From Prochlorococcus sp. AG-670-O13 (GTDB lineage Bacteria > Cyanobacteriota > Cyanobacteriia > PCC-6307 > Cyanobiaceae): DNA of 32,925 nt. The DNA lies in NCBI GenBank assembly GCA_003209055.1, contig QCTB01000012.1:1-32925 (forward strand). The letters run 5' to 3'. Each line of letters opens with the position of its first letter. Position 1 is the first letter of the stretch. The position numbers and the translations under genes were made by a program. Below, in pieces: positions 10,402-18,345 of the stretch. Under the pieces are notes generated by a model. That model saw nothing but the letters and a program-made list of their open reading frames with translations. It was not told the origin of the DNA and did no database searches.

Positions 10402-11757
10402 ATGTCATTTAGTAAATCAAAATTAATAGAAAAACTAAAAAAAATTGATAATTTAGAAATTATTGAAGGTACTTCTGATATAAAAAGGCTTTCAAAAGAC
10501 TTTTATAATTATTCCCCAATACTCGAGAAGAGACTAGATGGATGTATTGCTGATTTGGTAGTAAGACCTATTGATCAAAATGCTGTAAAAAAAGTAGCAG
10601 AAATTTGTTGGAAATTTTCTACTCCACTTACTTTAAGAGGTTCAGGTACAGGTAATTATGGACAAGCCGTCCCATTGTTTAAAGGCATTGTAATGCAAAT
10701 GAATTGTTTAAATAAATTAGAAGAATTTTATCCAGAGACAGGTTTCGTAAAGGTTCAATCTGGATGCTTAATGGGAGATTTAAATAAAGAACTAGAAAAA
10801 TATGGAAGAGAATTAAGGTTGCTTCCAAGTACATGGAAAACTGCGACTATAGGAGGTTTTATTGCAGGCGGCTCAGGTGGTATTGGATCTGTTAGATGGG
10901 GTTTTTTAAGAGATCCAGGGAACCTCATAGGTCTTGAAGCTATAACGATAAATGAACAGCCTAAATTACTAAGATTTGATGCCCAAGAATCAGAACCTTT
11001 AAATCATGCTTATGGAACTAATGGAATTATTACTTCATTATTGATTGCGACTGATATAAAACGTAAGTGGTACTCCATAGTAATCGACTGTGAAGAGTTA
11101 AATAAGACAATCGAAATATTAAAAAAATGTACTATTGCCGCAATTGATTTGAAGCTTGGTGCAATTCTTGAGAAGGAAATTGTAGATCAAATGCCAAACT
11201 GGTTTAAATGTAAATCTAAAAGTCACAAGATTTTGCTCCAATCAACTCTTGGGGGTATTAAAACTATAGAATTAATTTGTAAAAAATATGAAGTTAATTC
11301 TTTTCTCCTTGGAGAAGAAGATAAATTAACAAATGGAATCTCTGATGTTGTGTGGAATCATACAACCCTTCATATGCGTGCAAAGGACAAAAATTGGACA
11401 TATTTACAGATGCTTTTGCCTTTAGATAAGGAATTTGAATTAATTAATGCTTTGAGAGAAAAATGGGGTAAGAGTATTCTTTGGCATATTGAAGCAGTTG
11501 CTCAGCAAGGAGTCCCAAGATTAGCTGCTTTGCCAGTAATTAAATGGCATAGTTCAGATCAATTAAACCAAATAATTGATAATTGCAAGAAACTGGGAGC
11601 AATTATTTTTAATCCGCATGTATTAACTGTTGAGGGAGGCGGATTAGGAGTTATTGATTCTGATCAAGTAAAAGCAAAATTAAGATTTGATCCTAAAGGG
11701 TTATTAAATCCTGGCAAATTAGAAGGGTGGGAAATAAAAGATGAGTTTAATATTTAA
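10402..11757 (+). CDS. FAD-binding (PCMH-type) oxidase, GlcD/D-lactate dehydrogenase-like
   Basis: TLRGSGTGNYGQAVPLFKGIVMQM, TIGGFIAGGSGGIGSVRWG, C-terminal RFDPKGLLNPGK. Confidence 0.85.
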   Translation: MSFSKSKLIEKLKKIDNLEIIEGTSDIKRLSKDFYNYSPILEKRLDGCIADLVVRPIDQNAVKKVAEICWKFSTPLTLRGSGTGNYGQAVPLFKGIVMQMNCLNKLEEFYPETGFVKVQSGCLMGDLNKELEKYGRELRLLPSTWKTATIGGFIAGGSGGIGSVRWGFLRDPGNLIGLEAITINEQPKLLRFDAQESEPLNHAYGTNGIITSLLIATDIKRKWYSIVIDCEELNKTIEILKKCTIAAIDLKLGAILEKEIVDQMPNWFKCKSKSHKILLQSTLGGIKTIELICKKYEVNSFLLGEEDKLTNGISDVVWNHTTLHMRAKDKNWTYLQMLLPLDKEFELINALREKWGKSILWHIEAVAQQGVPRLAALPVIKWHSSDQLNQIIDNCKKLGAIIFNPHVLTVEGGGLGVIDSDQVKAKLRFDPKGLLNPGKLEGWEIKDEFNI

Positions 11758-12986
11758 AAATTTTGATTACTTGCAAATTTAATAAACTCTGCAACTAAAA
11801 ATATTGAGCCAGTTAGCACTGGGTTACATTTTGGCCATTTTTTAAGTCCCATAAGATAGTTAAAAGCAAGATCTACTTTTTCAAACTCTGTTATATTTAA
11901 TTTATTTACGTCATAAATATCAGAAAGATTTTCTAATGTCCAACTCTCTTGATTAGGAACTGGAACTAATAGTATATGATCATTTTCTTTAATAAGAACT
12001 TTTATCATTGAGACAATATCTTTGTGAATTTGGACTCCAATAATCCAATAAATCCCTTCCTGATTATTATTCCAAGTTTTCCTTTCTTCTGAAAGGGCTT
12101 TTGCCGCAGGGTAATTATGTGCAGAATCAACAAGTATTTTTTTATTAAAACAGTTAATTATTTCAAGTCTCCCACTCCATTTTGTATTCTTAAGTCCTTT
12201 TTTAATAGAAAAATCTTTAACAGTTATTCCTAAATAATTTAGTGCTTCAATTACTCCAATGGCTACAGCTGCGTTTTGTTTTTGAAAATTTCCTTTTAAA
12301 CCAAGTTCATGATTGATTGATAATGGTTCTTTCCATATGATTTCTGCACCTACTTCTTTGGCCCTTGCTTTAATAATTTTTTCAACTTTTTTATTTTGAC
12401 TGCAAGTAATAACAAATGCATTTTTTTCAATTACAGCTACTTTCTCTTTAGTAATTTCTTCAATTGAATCTCCAAGGTACTCTTCATGGTCTAAACCTAT
12501 ATTTCCAATAGCAATTACTGGTCTTAGGCGATGAGCTGTGGTTGCGTCTAGTCGACCACCTAAACCAGCTTCAAGAATTAATAAATCTACTTTTTTTAAA
12601 TCAAAAAACGTTAATGCACAGCAAATAATTTGTTCAAAAGGTGTTAATTGATTGGTCCCAATATTATTTTCTACTTTATTAAATAGTCTTTTCAATTCTT
12701 CCTTATTAATTTTTTCTTTATTGACTCTAATCCTTTCAGATATATCTAAAAGATGTGGAGAAGTAGTAACTCCAATATTCTTTTTCTCTTCATAAAGAAT
12801 ATTTTCTATGAAAGCTGTAATAGAACCTTTACCATTTGTTCCAACAACTTGAATCGCAGGAATATTTTTGCAGGGATCATTTAATTCCCCAAGGGCTTTT
12901 TTTATTCTTGTTAAACCTAATTGAATATTTTCCCTTTCATATTTGGGCGAGAGTAAATCAAAATTCTCAATGTTTATTTTTTTCAA
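11754..12986 (-). CDS. folC: Folylpolyglutamate synthase / dihydrofolate synthase
   Basis: VVGTNGKGSITAFIENIL P-loop, LEAGLGGRLDATT, LGLDHEEYLG-like, DSAHNYPAA. Confidence 0.93.
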   Translation of the reverse strand: MKKINIENFDLLSPKYERENIQLGLTRIKKALGELNDPCKNIPAIQVVGTNGKGSITAFIENILYEEKKNIGVTTSPHLLDISERIRVNKEKINKEELKRLFNKVENNIGTNQLTPFEQIICCALTFFDLKKVDLLILEAGLGGRLDATTAHRLRPVIAIGNIGLDHEEYLGDSIEEITKEKVAVIEKNAFVITCSQNKKVEKIIKARAKEVGAEIIWKEPLSINHELGLKGNFQKQNAAVAIGVIEALNYLGITVKDFSIKKGLKNTKWSGRLEIINCFNKKILVDSAHNYPAAKALSEERKTWNNNQEGIYWIIGVQIHKDIVSMIKVLIKENDHILLVPVPNQESWTLENLSDIYDVNKLNITEFEKVDLAFNYLMGLKKWPKCNPVLTGSIFLVAEFIKFASNQNF

Positions 12987-12998
12987 AACTACTAGAAT

Positions 12999-14174
12999 TT
13001 AAAGCCCCTCAAGGATCAAATCTAACTTATTTAGAAGGATATTGATTTCATTTCGAGAAATTATCAATGGAGGGACAAACCTAACGACATTTCCTCCAGC
13101 TGGTACTACAAGTAAACCTTTATCAAATGCTTGTAATGTTATTGTTTTTGAATCAATGTAACTATCGTTTATAACAAGACCTTGAATTAATCCTAAACCT
13201 CTTGTTCCATTAATAATATGTGGAAATTTAGTAGAAATTTTAATAAAACCTTCTTTTAATTGATTACCTCTTTCAAGAACATTATTAAGTATTTTGCGTC
13301 TTGATATTTCTTCTAAAACTGTTAAAGCAGCTCTACAAGCGAAAGGGTTGCCACCAAAAGTACTTGCATGATCTCCAGGGGAAAAAATATTCGCTTTTTT
13401 TTGTACTAATAAAGCACCAATTGCATGGCCTCCTCCTAATCCTTTGGCTAATGTAAATCCATCAGGTTCGATTTCAAGATTCTCATACCCCCACATTTTC
13501 CCCGTTCTTCCTACACCACTCTGAACTTCATCAAGAATTAAAAGAGAATTATTTTGATTACAAATTTCTCTTAATTCTTTGAAAAACATCTTATCTCCAG
13601 CTATCACCCCTCCTTCTCCTTGAATAGGTTCAATTAAAATTCCGGAAACTTTTTGGTCATTATTGTTTAATTCTTCAAATAATTTTTTTACTGAATCAAT
13701 ATCGTTATATCTAAAAAACTTAAAGCCTTTAACCATTGGCTCAAAACCTTTTTGATACTTGGGCTGACCGGTAGCACTTAAAGCTGCAAGTGTTCTGCCA
13801 TGAAAGCTAGATTCAGCAGCAAGAATAAAAGACTCTTTACCAGCATGTGCTGAATTACCGTACTTTTTTAATAACTTAATAGCTGACTCATTTGCCTCGG
13901 CACCACTGTTGCAGAAAAAAACACTTTCAGCGCAACTCTCTTTAGTTAAATATTTACTTAATTCTTCCTGCTCTTCAATTTTATAGAGATTGGATATGTG
14001 CTGAATTTTTTTTAATTGTGCAGATAATTTTTTTCTTAAGATTCTGTCGCTATGTCCAAGACTACATGTCGCTATTCCAGCAACTGCATCAAGATATTTT
14101 CTCCCTTTTTCGTCCCATAGCCAACAACCATTACCTTTTTTGAAAGATATATCAAATCTAGTGTAAGTATTCAT
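12999..14174 (-). CDS. argD: Acetylornithine aminotransferase
   Basis: PLP aminotransferase motifs CNSGAEANESAIK, SFHGRTLAALSATGQ, LILDEVQSGVGRTG, TLAKGLGGG. The ORF-track start at 14282 reads through the adjacent tRNA-Leu; the plausible start is MNTYTRF (ATG at 14172-14174). Confidence 0.93.
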   Translation of the reverse strand: MNTYTRFDISFKKGNGCWLWDEKGRKYLDAVAGIATCSLGHSDRILRKKLSAQLKKIQHISNLYKIEEQEELSKYLTKESCAESVFFCNSGAEANESAIKLLKKYGNSAHAGKESFILAAESSFHGRTLAALSATGQPKYQKGFEPMVKGFKFFRYNDIDSVKKLFEELNNNDQKVSGILIEPIQGEGGVIAGDKMFFKELREICNQNNSLLILDEVQSGVGRTGKMWGYENLEIEPDGFTLAKGLGGGHAIGALLVQKKANIFSPGDHASTFGGNPFACRAALTVLEEISRRKILNNVLERGNQLKEGFIKISTKFPHIINGTRGLGLIQGLVINDSYIDSKTITLQAFDKGLLVVPAGGNVVRFVPPLIISRNEINILLNKLDLILEGL

Positions 14175-14179
14175 TAAAG

Positions 14180-14261
14180 TAGGAGCGGTCGGACTTGAAC
14201 CGACATACCCGAAGGTGCCGCATTTTGAGTGCGGTGCGTCTACCAATTCCACCACGCTCCC
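14180..14261 (-). tRNA. tRNA-Leu (anticodon CAA)
   Basis: Reverse complement GGGAGCGTGGTGGAATTGGTAGACGCACCGCACTCAAAATGCGGCACCTTCGGGTATGTCGGTTCAAGTCCGACCGCTCCTA; class II tRNA with variable arm; anticodon stem-loop CCGCA-CTCAAAA-TGCGG. Confidence 0.96.
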
Positions 14262-14272
14262 AAGGCTTTTCA
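14218..14272. repeat. Direct repeat copy 1 (within intact tRNA-Leu plus leader)
   Basis: 55-bp sequence ccgcattttgagtgcggtgcgtctaccaattccaccacgctcccaaggcttttca, identical to 15376-15430. Confidence 0.97.
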
Positions 14273-14507
14273 GCGAAAACATTATGACAATATTATATCA
14301 TTTACTATAAAAATAGCCGTTTTTTCGCTCTAGCGCATTTACCGCATTCTCAATATACGAAAATGCTGTGTGCTCAATTTATTCTAGAAGGTAAAAATTC
14401 ATGGACAAAATTCTTATTTAATTAGTAATATTTGATTGGATATTACATCCAGATAGCGGTGAAGAACTTGGTCTTAGGATCCGCAGCCAACCATCTTATT
14501 AAGAACG

Positions 14508-14744
14508 GTGGCAATACCAAGATTGATGTATCTACTTAATCCAATGAATTTAAATTCCAGAAATCAGCCAACTTATCTTCCTTGTAAGAATTGCGGACTA
14601 CCTGTAAAGATATCTGTAAAATACGCTTGGATGATTAAAGACTCTAAAAAAGTTACAGCAAATTGCTGCTCTCCAGAGAATCCAAGAGTATTAGGCTTTC
14701 AAGTGGCAACGCTTACTGTTCAAGAAAATAATAAAATTAGTTGA
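14508..14744 (+). CDS. Hypothetical small Cys-containing protein
   Basis: 78-aa ORF with GTG start and a CKNCG...CC pattern; internal ATG starts are possible. Confidence 0.5.
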   Translation: MAIPRLMYLLNPMNLNSRNQPTYLPCKNCGLPVKISVKYAWMIKDSKKVTANCCSPENPRVLGFQVATLTVQENNKIS

Positions 14745-14790
14745 CAATTTTTTATTTTTTATAAAACATTGATTAAGACAATTATCAATC

Positions 14791-15180
14791 ATGAATAAAG
14801 AACTCCCAGAATCATGGAAGTCAAAGGGGATTGGAGCTCCAAGTTACTTATTTAGCGTACTTGTAATTATTACTGCAATATTTGAGACGTTTAAAGGAAT
14901 ACCTTTTGCACTTGTCAGTGCAGTTGGTGCTTTTTTTGTTTGGACAGCAATTTCTACTGTTGTCTATAGCAGAGAAAATAAATTCTTAGGCAGATTAATC
15001 CCTGGATTAATCATGTGGGGTATTGGAGCATTATTAATAAGACTAGGAGGGATGACTGGCATAACTGTTTTTGACTTTTATATGTACTTACCTTTATGGT
15101 CAAGTATTCTTGGAGCAACTTTTTTCCCTGAACATCAACCAAGTAATCCTTTTGGTCCCCCAAAAGATCCTAAAATTTAA
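14791..15180 (+). CDS. Hypothetical membrane protein
   Basis: 129-aa ORF with ATG start and about three hydrophobic segments. Confidence 0.7.
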   Translation: MNKELPESWKSKGIGAPSYLFSVLVIITAIFETFKGIPFALVSAVGAFFVWTAISTVVYSRENKFLGRLIPGLIMWGIGALLIRLGGMTGITVFDFYMYLPLWSSILGATFFPEHQPSNPFGPPKDPKI

Positions 15181-15375
15181 TGGTTATTTTGAGTAATTAA
15201 AATATGATGAAATAATTATTTGCATACATTAAATAAAGAAATTTAAAACAAAATATTTTGCACCGCATCTTTAGACATTATTAGTTGGCGTAGTGCAATT
15301 GATATAGATTTAGTTATAGAGAAGGATTGTATGCTTAGAAAGATTACACAATCTCATTAAAGTTGTTTTTATATT

Positions 15376-15430
15376 CCGCATTTTGAGTGCGGTGCGTCTA
15401 CCAATTCCACCACGCTCCCAAGGCTTTTCA
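15376..15430 (-). repeat. Partial tRNA-Leu(CAA): 5' half (acceptor 5' strand, D arm, full anticodon arm) plus 11 nt of leader
   Basis: Perfect 55-bp copy of 14218-14272; the T arm and acceptor 3' strand are absent, so it cannot be a functional tRNA. Confidence 0.95.
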
Positions 15431-15699
15431 CGAATAAACAGCTACATAACATTATAACAATAATTCATGCGTTGACTATTTTCTCTGCTTTATAAAAAAC
15501 AGTTAGATAAAAAACAAATAGTTTTTAAAAAGAAATCTTAGAATAAACACATTTGATGAAGAGCACGCCAAAAGAATACAATTTAACGCACAAAAATGTT
15601 ACGGTTTAGCTACAAAAGTATTTTGTTTAGGCTTATTCTTAAGGATTGGCTTCACAGAAAGTTATATTGTGTTATATTTGATGTAATAAAAAAAATTGT

Positions 15700-15807
15700 A
15701 TGACAAGTAGTAAAACGCAAAAACTTTCTTTAAAGTTAGCTCCTTATTTTTTTATAGCACTATCGATCTTCACTGCTTTCGGTACTAATAGTGGTACATG
15801 GGTATGA
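15700..15807 (+). CDS. Small hypothetical single-TM peptide (35 aa)
   Basis: ATG...TGA: MTSSKTQKLSLKLAPYFFIALSIFTAFGTNSGTWV; below the ORF-track length cutoff. Confidence 0.5.
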   Translation: MTSSKTQKLSLKLAPYFFIALSIFTAFGTNSGTWV

Positions 15808-15914
15808 GTGATTTAAAAATAAATGGATTAAATAAATATTGGTCGGTACGTTTTTTAATACTATCCTTTATTCTCATTGGCTGCGTTTCTCTAATTAACG
15901 TAGCTTACGTTTGA
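15804..15914 (+). CDS. Small hypothetical single-TM peptide (36 aa)
   Basis: ATGA overlap with the preceding smORF: MSDLKINGLNKYWSVRFLILSFILIGCVSLINVAYV. Confidence 0.5.
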   Translation: MSDLKINGLNKYWSVRFLILSFILIGCVSLINVAYV

Positions 15915-15922
15915 AATTATAT

Positions 15923-17293
15923 TTAAGCAGCTTCAAATTCTGATAAGTTTTTTTTTAGATGAGATTTGCTTTTATCAGATTTGCTAATAAATTCTTTATT
16001 GAATTCTCTAATTATTTCTACACCTAACTGAGCTAACTTTATTTCAAAGCTTTCGTAACCTCTATCTAAATGATCAAGTCCAAAAACGCGACTTGTTCTG
16101 TTTGATATTAATGCTGCAATTATTAATGCAGCTGATGATCTTAAATCTGAACCAACTAAAGTCATGCCTTTTAATTTCTTAACCCCATCTATCTGAGCTA
16201 TATTATTTTTTACGATTATAGAACTCCCCATTCGATTTAATAGTTCAACATGAGTCATTCTGTTCTCAAAAATTGTTTCAGAGATCTTTGATCTCCCTTT
16301 GGCTATAGTCATTAGAGCCATGAATGGAGCTTGTAAATCAGTCGGGAATCCTGGGAATGGCGCAGTTTTTACGTCTACCGCTTTAATACTTTTACCTCTT
16401 ATTGAAATCGAATTTCCTTTTTTTATTATTTTACTTCCACTCTCTTCTAGCTTATTTAATACTGCCTCTAAATGATTAGGGATTACTGGAGAAACTGTAA
16501 TTGAAGATAAAGTTGCAGCCGCCGCTATCAAAAAAGTTCCAGCTTCTATTCTATCTGGGATTACTTTATGAGAACAACCATGAAGTTTTTGCACTCCATC
16601 TATAATTATTTTTTCTTTACCTGCATCATAAATTTTAGCTCCCATTTTATTTAACATTTGACATAAATCTTGAATTTCAGGTTCCCTTGCAGCATTTTCT
16701 ATTACTGTTCTCCCTCTCGCTAGGGATGCGGCCATTATTAAAGTTTCAGTAGCTCCAACACTGGGACAATTTAATCTGATATTGGCCCCAAATAACCTAC
16801 TTTTCTTTTCTGCTAGTTTTGCCTTGACGATCTCTTTTTCAATAATAAATTCGGCACCTAGTGCCTTTAGACCATTAATATGCTCGTTAATAGGTCTTTT
16901 ACCAATATTGCATCCACCCGGTAAAGGTATCGAAGCCTGTCCAAATCTTGCTAATAATGCTCCAATACAAAAGAAACTAGCTCTTAATCCATTTACAAGT
17001 TCATAAGGAAGTTCTTTTATGGATATATTCGATGAATCAATTATTAATTGGTGATCTTGAGTTTGTAATTTAACTCCTAAATTCTTAAGGATATTCCCCA
17101 TTTTTTCAATATCTGTGAGGAGAGGAACATTTTCTAATATGATTTTCTCATCGGTTAGTAATGATGCAGCAAGTAATACTAAAGCTGAATTCTTTGCACC
17201 ACTTATTTTTACTTCCCCACTTAAGGTGCTTGGGCCAATAATCTTTAAATTTTGGGATTTAAGATATGACTTATTGTTGCCTTCGCAAACCAT
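15923..17293 (-). CDS. murA: UDP-N-acetylglucosamine 1-carboxyvinyltransferase
   Basis: KISGAKNSALVLLAASLL, GGCNIGKRPINEHINGLKALGAE (catalytic Cys loop), FPTDLQAPFMAL. Confidence 0.95.
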   Translation of the reverse strand: MVCEGNNKSYLKSQNLKIIGPSTLSGEVKISGAKNSALVLLAASLLTDEKIILENVPLLTDIEKMGNILKNLGVKLQTQDHQLIIDSSNISIKELPYELVNGLRASFFCIGALLARFGQASIPLPGGCNIGKRPINEHINGLKALGAEFIIEKEIVKAKLAEKKSRLFGANIRLNCPSVGATETLIMAASLARGRTVIENAAREPEIQDLCQMLNKMGAKIYDAGKEKIIIDGVQKLHGCSHKVIPDRIEAGTFLIAAAATLSSITVSPVIPNHLEAVLNKLEESGSKIIKKGNSISIRGKSIKAVDVKTAPFPGFPTDLQAPFMALMTIAKGRSKISETIFENRMTHVELLNRMGSSIIVKNNIAQIDGVKKLKGMTLVGSDLRSSAALIIAALISNRTSRVFGLDHLDRGYESFEIKLAQLGVEIIREFNKEFISKSDKSKSHLKKNLSEFEAA

Positions 17294-17457
17294 TAAGAAT
17301 TACTATGTTGGTTTAATAATGACAAACTAAATCTAGTAAGTCCACCCTGTGTAACGTGATGAATATTAATAAATAGTAAAGGGTGTTAATACTAAATTGC
17401 TAAGACTTAAGATTAAAAAAAACAATTGATCAATATATTTAAGTGACTAAAATATAA

Positions 17458-18345
17458 TTAATATTAAAGTTATCTAAATTTGCCATAGAAAATATCTTTC
17501 CAAAAATAACTAGTAAAAGTAATACTTTAGTTAAAAGATTTAGATCGTTTAAACAAGGATCTAACTCCAAAGATAAAGATTATTTTTGCATTGAAGGTAC
17601 CCATCTGATGGAAGAGTTTCTGAAGTCTGGTAATTACCCTTCAAAAATTTTAGTAACTGAAAAATGGCTTGATAAATATGAAGAACTCTCTCAAAAAATT
17701 AATAAATCATTAATCAATGTTGTTTCAGAAGAAGTTTTAGCTTCTGCAGTTTCAACAAAGAATCCAGATGGAATAGCAGCTTTGGTGGAAATTTCATCAA
17801 TACTTAATTTTGACTTTAATAATAATAATGATGACTTTATTCTTGTCCTTGATAGGATTCAAGATCCTGGGAATATGGGGAACCTGTTTAGAACAGCTTT
17901 AGCTGCTGGCGTTAACAAAATATTGTTAGCAGGAGGGGCTCATCCATTAGGGCAAAAGGTATTAAGGTCTTCATGTGGATCTGTTTTTCATCTTCCATTT
18001 AAAAGATTTGATGGAGGTGAAGAAGAAGTAATCAATTCTTTGATGAGATCTTTAAATCAATTTTCAAAGAATGGATTTCAAATAATTTCTACAAGTAGCC
18101 ATAATAAAAATCCTAAGAAATCCCAAAAACCATATTGGGAAATTGATTGGTCAAAACGAACTACACTTATATTGGGTAATGAAGGGAAAGGTATTCACAA
18201 AAGAATTCAAGAAGCTTTTAATGAAACAATTACTATTCCGCATAGCGAGCTTGTAGAATCATTAAATGTGGCTTGTGTTGCAGTTCCATTATTACTTGAA
18301 CGAAAAAGAGTCGCATATACTTCTACATCAAGAATACAAAAGTGA
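17458..18345 (+). CDS. SpoU-family RNA 2'-O-ribose methyltransferase; start codon unresolved (open frame from 17458, first ATG at 17608)
   Basis: C-terminal VLDRIQDPGNMGNLFRTA, LILGNEGKGI, IPHSELVESLNVACVAVPLL; upstream in-frame ITSKSNTLVKRFRSFKQGSNSKDKDYFCIEGTHLMEE resembles the substrate-binding domain of this family. Confidence 0.85.
   Translation, partial: LILKLSKFAIENIFPKITSKSNTLVKRFRSFKQGSNSKDKDYFCIEGTHLMEEFLKSGNYPSKILVTEKWLDKYEELSQKINKSLINVVSEEVLASAVSTKNPDGIAALVEISSILNFDFNNNNDDFILVLDRIQDPGNMGNLFRTALAAGVNKILLAGGAHPLGQKVLRSSCGSVFHLPFKRFDGGEEEVINSLMRSLNQFSKNGFQIISTSSHNKNPKKSQKPYWEIDWSKRTTLILGNEGKGIHKRIQEAFNETITIPHSELVESLNVACVAVPLLLERKRVAYTSTSRIQK

Noticed and set aside
14175-14282. N-terminal extension of argD in the ORF track (MFSLKSLGSVVELVDAPHSKCGTFGYVGSSPTAPTL)
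   Set aside because: It is a conceptual translation of tRNA-Leu(CAA); the real ArgD start is at MNTYTRF (14174).
15258-15298. Inverted repeat TTGCAC...GTGCAA inside the tRNA-bracketed segment
   Set aside because: Only 6-bp arms with a 29-nt spacer in AT-rich DNA; too weak alone to call an element end or a structured RNA.
15325-15353. GATTGT...ACAATC hairpin, possible terminator before the partial tRNA
   Set aside because: Short stem, 17-nt loop, and the T run is about 12 nt away; not a convincing intrinsic terminator.
15253-15360. Open frame reading KIFCTASLDIISWRSAIDIDLVIEKDCMLRKITQSH*, considered as an integrase remnant
   Set aside because: No start codon apart from a late ATG, no recombinase motif (R-H-R-Y), and a length compatible with chance.
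17343-17385. CACCCT...AGGGTG inverted repeat between murA and the SpoU gene
   Set aside because: 6-bp arms with a 31-nt loop; no supporting secondary features.
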